DNA of 64,000 bases from Herbaspirillum sp. alder98 (GCF_020179755.1 NZ_JAIUCY010000002.1:310001-374000); one strand, 5' to 3'. Shown: positions 46,408-55,328, counted from the first letter of the stretch. Translations and numbers: made by a program. The notes: a model not told the origin generated them from the sequence alone.

Positions 46408-47352
46408 TCAGAGCTCGATGCGATGCGCCGGCTGCGCCCAGAAAGCAGGGGGCGGGATGTCGCCCATGCCGGCGCCGACGTTGTCGATCATGTATTGCAC
46501 CTTGGCGGTGCCGGGAATGGCACACGTCAGCGCAGGGTTGGCCAACACGAACTTCAGCAGGATCTGCGCCCAGCTGGCGGCGCCAATCTCGTTGGCCCAG
46601 GGTGGCAGCGGCTGCTTTCGCAATCCGCTGAATAGGCTGCCGCCGCCAAAGGGGCGATTGGCGATGACGGCAATACCGCGGTCGGCGGCAATCGGCAGGA
46701 TGGCTTTTTCTGCCTCCCGTTCACCCAGCGAATAATTGATCTGCACGAAATCGATGGCTTCGCTCTTCATCACGCGCGCCACTTCGTCATAGGCCGACGA
46801 GGTGTAATGCGTAATGCCGATGTAGCGGATCACGCCCCGTTGCTTCAAGTCGCGCAGTGTCGCCAGTTGCGTACGCCAATCCTGCAAGTTATGGATTTGC
46901 AGCAGATCGATGGTGGATGACTGCAGCAATGACAAGGACCGGTTGATCTGGGCAATCCCGGCCTGTTTGCCGGTGGTCCAGACCTTGGTGGCGAGGAAGG
47001 CCTTGTTGCGCTCGCCGGCGGCGGCTAGCAGTTCGCCTGTCGTCTGTTCGGCCCGGCCGTACATGGGCGAACTGTCGAGCACCGAGCCACCCGCTTCGAA
47101 CAAGGGCGTCAACACCCCGCCCAGCTCTTGATAGGCAGGGCTGCCGGGCGCCACATCAAATCCGATGTAGGTGCCGCAGCCGATGACCGGCAGCAGTTCT
47201 CCGGTCGATGGAATACTGCGTTTTTGCATGGTGGTAGACATGGTTTTGGTTTGTGCGAGGACAGTCGGCGCCATCGTTGGCAACGCCAGGGCCAGGCCGG
47301 CCCGAAGAAGCCTTGAGCGCATGGTGTTTGCGGGCAATCCAGACTCTGTCAT
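46408..47352 (-). CDS. aldo/keto reductase with an N-terminal export-like signal
   Basis: A 314-residue protein with AAAGAG upstream of the ATG at 47352. Residues 11-36 resemble a signal peptide (MRSRLLRAGLALALPTMAP, cut near VLAQT). The twin-arginine is imperfect, so Tat or Sec is undecided. The AKR barrel follows: VIGCGTY, GGSVLDSSPMYGRAE (Asp and Tyr of the catalytic tetrad), FLATKVW (Lys), DLLQIHNLQDW (His), and AIPGTAKVQYMIDN near the cofactor site. Most AKRs are cytoplasmic and use NADPH, so export of this one would be odd. A small group of proteobacterial AKRs carries such leaders. Substrate unknown. Confidence 0.86.
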   Translation of the reverse strand: MTESGLPANTMRSRLLRAGLALALPTMAPTVLAQTKTMSTTMQKRSIPSTGELLPVIGCGTYIGFDVAPGSPAYQELGGVLTPLFEAGGSVLDSSPMYGRAEQTTGELLAAAGERNKAFLATKVWTTGKQAGIAQINRSLSLLQSSTIDLLQIHNLQDWRTQLATLRDLKQRGVIRYIGITHYTSSAYDEVARVMKSEAIDFVQINYSLGEREAEKAILPIAADRGIAVIANRPFGGGSLFSGLRKQPLPPWANEIGAASWAQILLKFVLANPALTCAIPGTAKVQYMIDNVGAGMGDIPPPAFWAQPAHRIEL

Positions 47353-47522
47353 TTCGAGCTCTTTCGATCACGGGTCAATGGCAGGGATACTACACAGATT
47401 TTCCCACCTGGCGTCGCGCCAGCGACCAGCCCGTCCATGCCTGTAAATCTGCCTGGTCGCTTCAGGAATTGCGATGCCAGCAAATGGAAGAGCTGGTGAA
47501 TCCATATCTGAATCACAGGACC

Positions 47523-47550
47523 TTGCATTCCATTAGTGCTCGGCTATAGT
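47523..47550 (+). promoter_or_regulatory. sigma70-like promoter for the candidate small RNA
   Basis: TTGCAT (47523-47528) and TATAGT (47545-47550) are separated by 16 bases. The expected start is about 47557, exactly at the first base of the first hairpin. Confidence 0.55.
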
Positions 47551-47556
47551 AAATTT

Positions 47557-47747
47557 GCCGGTCCTTAACGTAACCGGCACCCTGCACCAAGACTCCCTTG
47601 GCGCACCCAAGCCCTCGGTCCTTCCCCCAATGCAGTGGGGGACCGAGGGCGCTCCATTTACAGGTCCGATGATTATCGCAGGGCCCTGATTGGGGGCGAC
47701 TGGAACAGTGAAAGTGTGAGAAGGTAGGGCGTGCAACACGCCCTTTC
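47557..47747 (+). ncRNA. candidate structured small RNA, about 190 nt
   Basis: The region between the aldo/keto reductase and cupin genes has no credible ORF but contains four hairpins in series: GCCGGT/ACCGGC (47557-47578), CCAAG/CTTGG (47587-47601), a long one with outer stem GCCCTCGGT/ACCGAGGGC and inner CCCCC/GGGGG (47611-47650), and GGGCGTG/CACGCCC followed by TTTC (47727-47747) that reads as a terminator. A promoter-like sequence lies immediately upstream. The 5' and 3' ends do not pair, so it does not look like 6S RNA, and it matches no family I recognise. It could instead be an attenuating leader for the cupin gene 125 bases downstream. Confidence 0.5.
47727..47747 (+). terminator. 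intrinsic terminator at the end of the candidate small RNA
   Basis: A 7-bp stem GGGCGTG / CACGCCC with a CAA loop is followed by TTTCAGATTATT. The stem is strong and the T-tract weak. Confidence 0.55.
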
Positions 47748-47872
47748 AGATTATTGCGACAGCTACTGCCTCTTTGCATCAGGGTCTGATTGCATAGCAG
47801 GTCGAGAAGAATCAGGTTCGTCCCGTCTCATTTGACTGGCTACATCACTTCTTTCAACTATCGGAGTTTCCC

Positions 47873-48418
47873 ATGTTGCCTGCAGACACTTCCCCCACGG
47901 TTTTTAGCAGCGAAGAGAATGAAAGCCTTTCTGCGCGTTCTGCCGAATATTCGCGGGGCCTTAACGGTGCTGGCGAAGTCAACAGGTTTCATCACGCCAA
48001 AGGTCGTGACTTGAACTGGACGCAGTCAGGCTTGCGTGATTTCTTCCTGTACGCCGATCCGGGAATCAGGGAAGCGACGGGCAATCGCCTTGATGTCCAT
48101 CTGGTTCGTGCCAACGAGGCACCGGAACACGGTACGGGCTGGCATCGCCACCGACTTGGCTTTCATGCCATCTACATGGTGAGCGGTTTTGCCCGGTTCA
48201 TGTATGAAGGCAAGCAGACGCTGGTCGAAACAGGCGACTTCGTCAACATGCCGCCCGGCATTTCGCACTATCTGTATGACTACAGTCCGGATATGTGTTT
48301 TCTGGAGATCGCCATGGCGGGGACGGAGGACGGGATGATTCCGGAAGAAGATGTCGAGCCATTTTGCGACACGCCTGCGCCGGCACCGTGGACGAATGGT
48401 GCCAAGCGCCCGGAATGA
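47873..48418 (+). CDS. cupin-domain protein
   Basis: A 181-residue protein with a single cupin barrel at about 65-150. Motif 1 is GWHRHRLGFHAIYMVSGFARF, giving three histidines, and motif 2 is ETGDFVNMPPGISHYLYDY with a further His, so a metal site is likely. The N-terminal 40 residues are polar and unstructured-looking, and the tail is acidic and Pro-rich (EEDVEPFCDTPAPAP). Small cupins of this type act as dioxygenases, isomerases or ligand sensors; sequence does not decide. It is the first gene after the candidate small RNA and converges with the MoaF-like gene. Confidence 0.82.
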   Translation: MLPADTSPTVFSSEENESLSARSAEYSRGLNGAGEVNRFHHAKGRDLNWTQSGLRDFFLYADPGIREATGNRLDVHLVRANEAPEHGTGWHRHRLGFHAIYMVSGFARFMYEGKQTLVETGDFVNMPPGISHYLYDYSPDMCFLEIAMAGTEDGMIPEEDVEPFCDTPAPAPWTNGAKRPE

Positions 48419-48432
48419 AGACTCGGCCCTGG

Positions 48433-48858
48433 TTACTTGATTTCTACCAGCGTGCCTTTGCGTCGCGATGACTTTCCATCGGGCAAAAAGATGTTGGTAT
48501 AAGCCACGCCGTTTCGGAAATCATCAACGTGCACCACATATTGGCCTGGTCGACGCGACCAGTAGATCATGTAGACATCATTGCCGATGGGTGTAACGTC
48601 GATGTCGACGGTCGCCGTGTTCTTGCCATCGGGGGAGGTGAAGACCATTTGCCGCGCCGACTTGAAATCGAGACGGAATTTCTGGTCGCCGAAATCGACG
48701 TTATAGGATTTGCCAACCGCTGAAAACTCAGCATCTGTCGCCTGGACGACTGCGTGGGGGTCATTGTCCTGAGCAACTGCTGACAGACTGGTCAAGCCGA
48801 GTGTTGCGCCTAACAGTATTGTGGCGAAGCTGGCGGTAAGTGCTTTTTTTCTGTTCAT
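48433..48858 (-). CDS. secreted MoaF-like lipocalin-fold protein
   Basis: A 141-residue protein starting at the ATG at 48858 (MNRKKALTASFATILLG) with a clear Sec signal peptide cut near LSAVAQ. The mature part (AEFSAVGKSYNVDFGDQKFRLDFKSARQMVFTSPDG, then IDVTPIGNDVYMIYWSRRPGQYVVHVDD) has the beta-rich pattern of MoaF-related small proteins, which have a lipocalin-like barrel. Exact function unknown; a binding role in the periplasm is possible. It is divergent from an HxlR regulator, which may control it. Confidence 0.72.
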   Translation of the reverse strand: MNRKKALTASFATILLGATLGLTSLSAVAQDNDPHAVVQATDAEFSAVGKSYNVDFGDQKFRLDFKSARQMVFTSPDGKNTATVDIDVTPIGNDVYMIYWSRRPGQYVVHVDDFRNGVAYTNIFLPDGKSSRRKGTLVEIK

Positions 48859-49051
48859 TGATTTGACGGGTGGTAGTGATAGAGGAGTTGACGCCCAGGC
48901 AGCGGATATCGGGGTGCTTTTCGTTGATTTCGCCGCTGGATCACCTAGGTTTCCAAAGGAAACTGAGGTAGATTTATACGCCCGTTGGTCCATCAGCAAA
49001 AGAACGCACTTTTAGGGAACCAGGTATCCACGACGATACTGACTAGCGACA

Positions 49052-49450
49052 ATGAACACACCGCTTTTTGCCTACAACATCTATGACAGTCGTTGCCCGA
49101 CGCGCGATCTGCTGGCGCGGCTTGCCGACAAGTGGGTACTACTGGTAATGGATAAACTGGAAAATGGCCCGATGCGTTTCAATACGCTGCGTCGGGAGAT
49201 CATGGGGATCACACAGAAGATGCTGACCCAGACATTACGCAAGCTGGAGCGCGATGGTTTGATCGAACGTACGGTCTTCCAGACCATGCCGGTGACGGTC
49301 GAATACCGGCTGACGGCGCTGGCCACCACGTTGATCGAGACAGTAACTGTTTTGGCCCATTGGGCAGAGTCGAATATGGACGCTGTTGCTGCTGCCCAGA
49401 CGGCCTATGATAGTGCGAATCCAAGTCTGAATCTGCAGTCGCTCCCATGA
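49052..49450 (+). CDS. HxlR-family transcriptional regulator
   Basis: A 132-residue winged-helix regulator. The Cys near the start (SRCPTRDLLARLADKWVLLVMDKLENGPMRF) matches the redox-sensing Cys position found in many HxlR/YodB/QorR proteins. Then come ITQKMLTQTLRKLERDGLIER and YRLTALATTL. Such proteins often respond to quinones, aldehydes or disulfide stress. It is divergent from the MoaF-like gene and lies 32 bases before hydrolase copy 2, which it may control in cis. Confidence 0.9.
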   Translation: MNTPLFAYNIYDSRCPTRDLLARLADKWVLLVMDKLENGPMRFNTLRREIMGITQKMLTQTLRKLERDGLIERTVFQTMPVTVEYRLTALATTLIETVTVLAHWAESNMDAVAAAQTAYDSANPSLNLQSLP

Positions 49451-49482
49451 AGTGGGGCGCTGCAAACGAATTGGTTCAATTG

Positions 49483-50499
49483 ATGTATTTCCGGACATCG
49501 CTGGTGCTGCTGGCGTTGGTGCTGTCTGGCCTGGCACACGCCGACCAGGTTTATGCAGACCTGTCGTCCCAGCCGACTGGCGTGATCCATTTTAATAGTG
49601 CCAACCCGAAGAGCAAGTGGGACCTTGTTCACCGGCGATATGGTGCCGAGCGCACCGCCATCTGGGGCACCTTGTCCATGCCGGCCAACGCGCAGGGAAG
49701 GGTGCCTGCGATGGTGATTTCTCACGGTTCCAATGGTGTCAGCAAGAAGCTGTTCGAGCGCTGGGCCAAGGTATTCAACGACATGGGAATTGCGGCCTTC
49801 GTGGTGGATTCGTTTGCGCCACGGGGCGTCAACGGCACCATGGAAGACCAGACCTCGCTGAGCCCGGCGGTCAACGACGTCGATGCCCTGTTCGCGTTGA
49901 AGCTGCTGGCCACCGACCCGCGCATCGATGCCCGGCGCATCGGCATGATCGGTTTTTCACGCGGCGGCACGGTGGCATTGGAAATGGCCATGGAGTCGTT
50001 CCGCAGGGGCGTTATCGACGACGACCTCAGGTTTGCGGCATTGATCGCCTTCTATCCCGGATGCTCGCAGATCTGGTGGGAGGTCCCGGCACCGGCGCTG
50101 ACCGGTGCGCCGCTGATGCTGGCCTTAGGCGAGAAGGACGATTACACGCCGGCCCGGTTATGCCTCAATTTCGTACCGCGCATGCAGCATGCGGGCCAGG
50201 CGGTGGAGGTCCATGTCTATCCGGATTCGTATCACGACTTCGACAATACGGAAGCCTATTTCAAGTACCACGCCGGCGCTACGTCGGCCAACAGATGCCC
50301 GCAGGTCTTGTTCGACAGCCAGCACGGAACCTATTATCGATTGGCTGGCGGCGAACAGTATCCGTCGCTCAAGTCAGTCCAGGATGAACTCAAGACCTGC
50401 CTGATCCGGGGTGTTTCCAGCGGCGCCAACCTGCAACAGGGCGCACGATCGGTCGAGGACGTCAAGGTTTTCCTGGGAAAGGCGTTCCAGCTTCAGTAG
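49483..50499 (+). CDS. secreted dienelactone-hydrolase-like alpha/beta hydrolase (copy 2)
   Basis: A 338-residue protein starting at ATG 49483, which opens a signal peptide (MYFRTSLVLLALVLSGLAHA). An in-frame ATG 36 bases upstream is less likely. It is a full-length paralogue of the protein at 43050-44066: same triad (IGFSRGGTVALEM Ser, GEKDDYTPA Asp, YPDSYHDFDN His), same Cys positions and the same C-terminal region (RGVSSGAN). Copy 2 lacks the lipobox Cys, so the two copies may differ in location: membrane-anchored versus free periplasmic. It lies directly after the HxlR gene. Confidence 0.87.
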   Translation: MYFRTSLVLLALVLSGLAHADQVYADLSSQPTGVIHFNSANPKSKWDLVHRRYGAERTAIWGTLSMPANAQGRVPAMVISHGSNGVSKKLFERWAKVFNDMGIAAFVVDSFAPRGVNGTMEDQTSLSPAVNDVDALFALKLLATDPRIDARRIGMIGFSRGGTVALEMAMESFRRGVIDDDLRFAALIAFYPGCSQIWWEVPAPALTGAPLMLALGEKDDYTPARLCLNFVPRMQHAGQAVEVHVYPDSYHDFDNTEAYFKYHAGATSANRCPQVLFDSQHGTYYRLAGGEQYPSLKSVQDELKTCLIRGVSSGANLQQGARSVEDVKVFLGKAFQLQ

Positions 50500-50998
50500 C
50501 CTGTGCACGGATAGCTCCGGGGGTTCAGGCGTTTGGGGATTTCCTTAGCCGGGCGTCCTTGCATCCAGTATCCGAGTTCTTGGTGATAGCCATAACGTCT
50601 GTTGGGATAAAGCATTTGTGTTCTCATTTTGCGCTAACAACGATAAGGGTCGGGAGGCATGAAATTTTTTCCTGACGGGAAATGTGTAATGCCATTTGAT
50701 TTAGTGGGATTACGTAATCTTGGTAGTTTTTGGAATTCTTGCGCCGCCGTTTTTGCTTTCTTCCAAGTTGGATCAGCGTTTCATGCTTTATGCGCTCCTA
50801 TGGTATTGCATCAATAAAGAAGAACGTTGCTGCGTAGTTTTTAGGTCGAAGAGCAACGCAGGTATGTGCCGTACTTTCCCCGAACAGCCCAGGAAGATTA
50901 ACAATTATGTAAGCGCATTTTTTAATTAAAGTTATACTTTTCCCGACCGTCCCATCACCATCAGATCAACAAACTTACTCGAATGGAAGCGATACACA
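50500..50998. other. 499-bp intergenic region, AT-rich towards its right end
   Basis: No credible gene. A 69-codon ORF at 50720-50929 has no ribosome-binding site and an odd composition. The last 120 bases are visibly AT-rich and include TATACT (50933-50938), a possible -10 box for the McrBC operon. This marks the shift into the lower-GC accessory region. Confidence 0.5.
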
Positions 50999-52894
50999 AT
51001 GCTCGATGACTATCTGAACGATCACGCCCGTATTCTGTTTGACCGTCTTTCGGAAGCGGATCGTCAATGGGCTCAATTAGTCATTGAAGTGCTTCGGCTG
51101 CATTATCCGATGGCCGATCATTGGACCACTGGTGGGCCTGAGTTAAATTACATCGATATCAGGGTTGGACAGAAACTGCATGGGAAGAGCAAGGGACGTC
51201 CTGTTATGTACCTCAAAGGCGAGGGGCTGGTTTCGCTGATCGTGAATCACCGCTTACTGCCGGCAGGTGCTGACAACAGCCTGGCAAGCGCAGCAGCACC
51301 GGAGGCGGAGCAGATTGGAGCATGGCTCGACACCCTCAAGTTGAGTGATGCGGGTCGTAAGCGCCTGGACGGCACAGGTTCGAATCCCATCGACTATAAC
51401 GAAGCCGATAACGTTCCTGATGAAGATGAGATTGACGACAGGGCAAGCTATCGAAAACAAGCCCCACAGCCTTTGAACCTGATTCTGTACGGGCCGCCCG
51501 GAACCGGAAAAACCTACAGGACCATACTCGAGGCCCTGAGGGTCATAGAAGGCAACCCGGATCCGCAAGGTGATTTCATTGCCCAAAAAGCCAGATTCGA
51601 TGCTTTTCGCAACGAAGGGCGGATTGCCTTCGTCACGTTTCACCAAAGTTTCAGCTATGAAGACTTCATCGAAGGCATCCGGGCCGATACAACCGATGGG
51701 CAACTGAGTTACATGCTGCGTGACGGCATTTTCAAACGAATGGCCATCACTGCAATGTACAGGCCAGGTCAGGCTGGAGCAGGAAAAGCTGAACTCGGCT
51801 TTGATGAACTTTACGATGCATTCCTGGAAGAGGTCAGGGCCGGCTTGCCGTACGCGTTCAAAGGTATACAGGGTGGCGACATGAAAATTCATTCGGTCAA
51901 TCCACGCGGCACTTTTGCAGTCGTTCATCCGGGGCGAGCGAAGAAGCACAGCATATCTCGCAAGCGCCTGAAGGCCTTAGTCCAACGCTATCCAGATCTT
52001 GCCGAGCTCGAGCGGCAACCTTCATCCAGCGCCGCCATTGTCGATGTCATCGGTGGAGCCAATGTCACCGCTTACTGGGGCGTACTCAAGAGCCTATTGA
52101 AATTCAAAGAGAAATCAGGGGCAGAGTTACTTGACGAAGGCGAAGTATTGGCCCCCGACGAAGAGACCGATTACGAACAGATCAAACAACGCGTACTTGG
52201 GGGCGACAAGTTGGCCCCCAATGGCAAGCCCTATGTGATCATCATTGACGAGATCAACAGAGCAAACATGTCTCGCGTTTTTGGAGAGCTCATCACATTG
52301 ATCGAACCCAGCAAGAGGGCGGGACGTGTGGAAACAACGGAGGTTATGCTTCCCTATTCTAATGACAGGTTCAGTGTGCCTTCGAATCTGTACATCATTG
52401 GCACCATGAATACGGCTGATCGTTCCCTGGCCGTGGTCGATACCGCCTTGCGGCGCCGCTTCGATTTTATCGAGATGATGCCTGAGCCGGAACTGATAAA
52501 AAGGAAGAGCATCGGCGATATCGATCTCGTCAAAATGCTGCGGGTGATCAACCAGCGCATCGAATATCTATACGATCGAGAGCACACGATCGGGCACTCC
52601 TTCTTCATGGAGTTGAACGAGGAATCTTCGCTCGATGATCTGGCGCGCATCTTCAGGAACAATGTGCTTCCTCTCCTTGAAGAATACTTTTTCGAAGACT
52701 GGGAGAAAATCAGCAAAGTGCTCGGCAATGCCAGGATATATGAGCCGCAGTCATCGAGCGATCTCGGATTTTCTCATGGCGGAAAAGTATATCGGCGCAA
52801 CCTCGACAAGTTACGCCATACGGCAACTTACCGGGCTATCTATGGCAGCGCCGAAGAGACGTTGACGAAAGCAGCGGACGACCCTGATGCGTGA
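50999..52894 (+). CDS. mcrB: McrB-like AAA+ GTPase subunit of a type IV (McrBC) restriction system
   Basis: A 631-residue protein. The AAA+ domain has Walker A LILYGPPGTGKT near 163, HQSFSYEDFIEGIRA, Walker B VIIIDEINRANMSRVFGEL, the McrB GTPase signature GTMNTADRSLAVVDTALRRRF, and a C-terminal EHTIGHSFFM block. McrB forms a hexamer that translocates DNA and activates the McrC nuclease at modified sites. The first 150 residues (ILFDRLSEADRQWAQLVIEV, then a Lys/Arg-rich patch) should read the DNA modification, but I do not recognise the domain. A long insert (about 265-380) in the AAA core is also notable. It overlaps mcrC by 8 bases. Base composition is lower in GC than flanking genes, suggesting transfer. 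Confidence 0.9.
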   Translation: MLDDYLNDHARILFDRLSEADRQWAQLVIEVLRLHYPMADHWTTGGPELNYIDIRVGQKLHGKSKGRPVMYLKGEGLVSLIVNHRLLPAGADNSLASAAAPEAEQIGAWLDTLKLSDAGRKRLDGTGSNPIDYNEADNVPDEDEIDDRASYRKQAPQPLNLILYGPPGTGKTYRTILEALRVIEGNPDPQGDFIAQKARFDAFRNEGRIAFVTFHQSFSYEDFIEGIRADTTDGQLSYMLRDGIFKRMAITAMYRPGQAGAGKAELGFDELYDAFLEEVRAGLPYAFKGIQGGDMKIHSVNPRGTFAVVHPGRAKKHSISRKRLKALVQRYPDLAELERQPSSSAAIVDVIGGANVTAYWGVLKSLLKFKEKSGAELLDEGEVLAPDEETDYEQIKQRVLGGDKLAPNGKPYVIIIDEINRANMSRVFGELITLIEPSKRAGRVETTEVMLPYSNDRFSVPSNLYIIGTMNTADRSLAVVDTALRRRFDFIEMMPEPELIKRKSIGDIDLVKMLRVINQRIEYLYDREHTIGHSFFMELNEESSLDDLARIFRNNVLPLLEEYFFEDWEKISKVLGNARIYEPQSSSDLGFSHGGKVYRRNLDKLRHTATYRAIYGSAEETLTKAADDPDA

Positions 52895-54248
52895 TCTGTA
52901 TCTGCGCGAATTCGGCCTGCTTGTTCAAGGAAGCATCGAAGGAAACAGCGTCGATGTATGCGGCATTTCCAGTGATGAGGCCTGGTCCTTTCTGGAGGCG
53001 CTCGCCTATTCGGATGAAAAGAATGATCGTTTCATCGAAGTAGCCCGATATGGTGGGAGAAAAGCCCTCCGCGTCAAGAACTTCATCGGTGTAATTGCCG
53101 CGCCCGATGGTACGCAAATCGAAATTCTCCCCAAGACTTCGGAAGATGCCCAGGATATCGGTGACACCCGCGAGCTGCTGTGGAAGATGCTTGATGCGGT
53201 AGAGGACCTCAAGTTGCTGGAAACAACGGATGCCAACCTGATGTTGCGTACCATGCCCCTGACCGAGGCACTTGCGTCGATCTTTCTGAAGCAAGTAGGT
53301 GCCTTGGTGCGCAAAGGTATCCGCAGGGACTATGAGCGAGTGCAGGACGAGGAGCAATTTTTGCGGGGACGTCTGCAGGTTATGCGGCAGATCATGCAAT
53401 CCCCGGGGCGTCAACATTTGTTTCGGATCGAATACGATTTATTTTCGGACAACCGCGCGGAAAACAGGTTGATTCACGCTGCGCTGGTGAAAGTGGCCGC
53501 CAGTTGCAACGCGCCGCAGAACCAGAGATGGGCGCGCGAACTGCGTCACGGGTTCGAAAGCGTGCCATTGTCATATGATTATCCATCGGACTTCGCTCAA
53601 TGGAAAACCGATCGGGCAATGATTCACTATCAAGCCTTGTTGCCTTGGCTGCGTCTGATTCTCAACCAGCAATGCCCTTTCTCGCTCAAGGATTCTCATC
53701 GCGGAATATCGTTCCTGTTTCCGATGGAGACCTTATTCGAAAAGTACGTGACAGAGATGCTTGGACGCCAGTTGGCGTCTGGTGATGTCCGGCTCCATAA
53801 GCAGGTACGCAGCCGCTACCTGTCAGACGCGCCTCAGGCTTTCCAGCTCAAGCCCGATCTCGCGCTGAAAAAGGATCAACAATGGTTGCGGGTCATGGAC
53901 ACCAAATGGAAACTCATCGACAGCGCCGCTGTGTACGCAGATGGCAAGGAGGACCTCAAGGCCGGCATTTCTCAGGCGGATGTCTACCAGCTATTTGCCT
54001 ACGGCCACAAGTACATGAACGGCAAGGGAAGGCTGGTGCTGATTTACCCCAGATGGTCCGGATTTTCTGAACCGCTCAAGGAATTCCGGCTTGGCGAGGG
54101 ATTGTTCCTTGACGTCATTCCATTCGATCTGAAGTCGGACGGCAGTCGCTTTGTCGATCTGCTTCTTACGCCGTCCCTCGATGGCCGGGGTCTTATTGCA
54201 GCGGCACCCTTATCTCCAACAGGATCGACGAATACCGCCCCTGGCTGA
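52887..54248 (+). CDS. mcrC: McrC-like nuclease subunit
   Basis: A 453-residue protein translated from an ATG inside the end of mcrB. The N-terminal half binds McrB (YLREFGLLVQGS; RYGGRKALRVKNFIGVIAAPDGTQIEILPK is typical of McrC). The C-terminal PD-(D/E)xK nuclease has QLKPDLALKKD followed by RVMDTKWK, then SQADVYQLFAYGHKY and LVLIYP. It cuts DNA once the McrB ring is stalled. The final 30 residues (LDGRGLIAAAPLSPTG) extend beyond the family core. The system should restrict incoming DNA carrying modified cytosine or similar. It is intact despite the neighbouring IS remnant. Confidence 0.92.
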   Translation: MRDLYLREFGLLVQGSIEGNSVDVCGISSDEAWSFLEALAYSDEKNDRFIEVARYGGRKALRVKNFIGVIAAPDGTQIEILPKTSEDAQDIGDTRELLWKMLDAVEDLKLLETTDANLMLRTMPLTEALASIFLKQVGALVRKGIRRDYERVQDEEQFLRGRLQVMRQIMQSPGRQHLFRIEYDLFSDNRAENRLIHAALVKVAASCNAPQNQRWARELRHGFESVPLSYDYPSDFAQWKTDRAMIHYQALLPWLRLILNQQCPFSLKDSHRGISFLFPMETLFEKYVTEMLGRQLASGDVRLHKQVRSRYLSDAPQAFQLKPDLALKKDQQWLRVMDTKWKLIDSAAVYADGKEDLKAGISQADVYQLFAYGHKYMNGKGRLVLIYPRWSGFSEPLKEFRLGEGLFLDVIPFDLKSDGSRFVDLLLTPSLDGRGLIAAAPLSPTGSTNTAPG

Positions 54249-54363
54249 CATTGAGTATCGTCCGATATGCCCGACAGGTACGTTCTCCCTTTTCATCTCC
54301 ATCGGAACGGTATGAACATTTCCATGGCTCACTCCCTGACCTGCGTCGGCAATTTGTAGCCAG

Positions 54364-55203
54364 TTAGGCAGTGAGTCGGTTGTCGATCATATTCGATTCC
54401 AGCCAGGCTCGACGGGCCATAGCTGGAGGTTGGTACTGATGTGCGCTATGCGGCCTGCGCTCGTTGTAGAACTGACGCCATCTTTCAATCAGCACTTTGG
54501 CCTCTGCCCGGCTGCGGAACCACTCCCGGTTAAGCAGTTCGTCACGCAGCTTGCCATTGAAGCTTTCCACGAATCCGTTCTGCCATGGACTGCCTGGCGC
54601 AATGAAGGCCGGACCAACTGAGGCATCCCGCAGCCATCGCATGACCTTGGCCGCTGTGAATTCGGCTCCGTTGTCCGACCGAACGTAGGCCGGCTTTCCA
54701 TGTAACCGCATCAATCGCGATAGCGTCAGGATGACATCCTGGGAGCGCAAACTGGCGGCAACTTCGATGGCCAGGCATTCCCGGGTGTATTCATCGATCA
54801 CGCACAGCATCTTCAACGAGCGCCCGTCTACCATCTGCTCATGAACAAAGTCGTAGCTCCAGACCGAATTAGGCTTGGTTGCTCCAGGTAGCCGAATATC
54901 ATTGCCGCATCGACGCCTCCGAGGCCGCTTTCGTGGAATGCCCAGTTTGAGCGCACTCCAGAGCCGTCGCACTCGGGACTCGCCCAAGGCCAGCCAGGCA
55001 GGCATACGCCGATAGCCGAATCGAGGGACCTCTTGCGATGCCGCGATGAGCTGCTGCGTCAGGCTCCGATCCTTTTCAGGTTGTAGCAACTGATAACCCG
55101 CTACCCGCCGGCTTAGTTCAAGATAACGACATGCCTTGCGTTGCGACAGCCCCCGACGAGTAAGGACTTCCAGCGCTTCGCGCCGGCCCGCGGAGGTCAT
55201 CAT
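54364..55203 (-). CDS. IS3-family transposase orfB (DDE integrase)
   Basis: A 279-residue protein with an HTH-like N-terminus ([16 protein letters not shown], then [11 protein letters not shown]), and the DDE core: Asp in [31 protein letters not shown], Asp in [10 protein letters not shown], Glu in [17 protein letters not shown]. The ending [21 protein letters not shown] is typical of the IS3/IS407-like groups. The three catalytic residues are all present. Activity normally needs the OrfAB fusion made by frameshifting, and orfA is truncated here, so transposition is unlikely. Confidence 0.92.
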   Translation of the reverse strand: MMTSAGRREALEVLTRRGLSQRKACRYLELSRRVAGYQLLQPEKDRSLTQQLIAASQEVPRFGYRRMPAWLALGESRVRRLWSALKLGIPRKRPRRRRCGNDIRLPGATKPNSVWSYDFVHEQMVDGRSLKMLCVIDEYTRECLAIEVAASLRSQDVILTLSRLMRLHGKPAYVRSDNGAEFTAAKVMRWLRDASVGPAFIAPGSPWQNGFVESFNGKLRDELLNREWFRSRAEAKVLIERWRQFYNERRPHSAHQYQPPAMARRAWLESNMIDNRLTA

Positions 55204-55328
55204 TTTTTCGGCTTAACTCCTTCAAGCCATCAATCACCAGCAGCTGTTCCGCCACCATGCGTTTGAGCTTGTCGTTCTCGGATTCAAGCTCTCTGAGCCG
55301 CCGGGCATCCGAGACATCCTTACCGCCC
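55193..55328 (-). pseudogene. orfA remnant of the IS3-family element
   Basis: The - strand frame reads GGKDVSDARRLRELESEND, then KLKRMVAEQLLVIDGLKEL, which is the leucine-zipper C-terminus of IS3-family OrfA. The N-terminal helix-turn-helix half is absent. The A-rich run AAAAAATGATG at the junction with orfB is where the frameshift signal would sit. Confidence 0.75.

Larger units (their letters stand above)
54337..55328 (-). mobile_element. IS3-family element, left end truncated
   Basis: The element keeps one terminus (TGACCTGC at 54337, an IS3-like TGAnnTGC end), a full orfB transposase, and the last 45 or so codons of orfA. Homology stops near 55328 inside orfA, and the second inverted repeat is missing. 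It lies between mcrC and the autotransporter gene and is probably immobile by itself. Confidence 0.75.

Noticed and set aside
47513..47779. Short - strand ORFs (68 and 88 codons) across the candidate small RNA
   Set aside because: They run through the hairpins, have no ribosome-binding site and encode no recognisable protein; the RNA reading explains the region better.
50720..50929. 69-codon ORF before mcrB
   Set aside because: It has no ribosome-binding site, an unusual residue mix and no family resemblance; probably chance in an AT-rich intergenic region.
51368..51400. tRNA-like T-arm GGTTCGAATCCC
   Set aside because: It lies inside the mcrB coding sequence, and no matching acceptor, D or anticodon arms can be folded around it.
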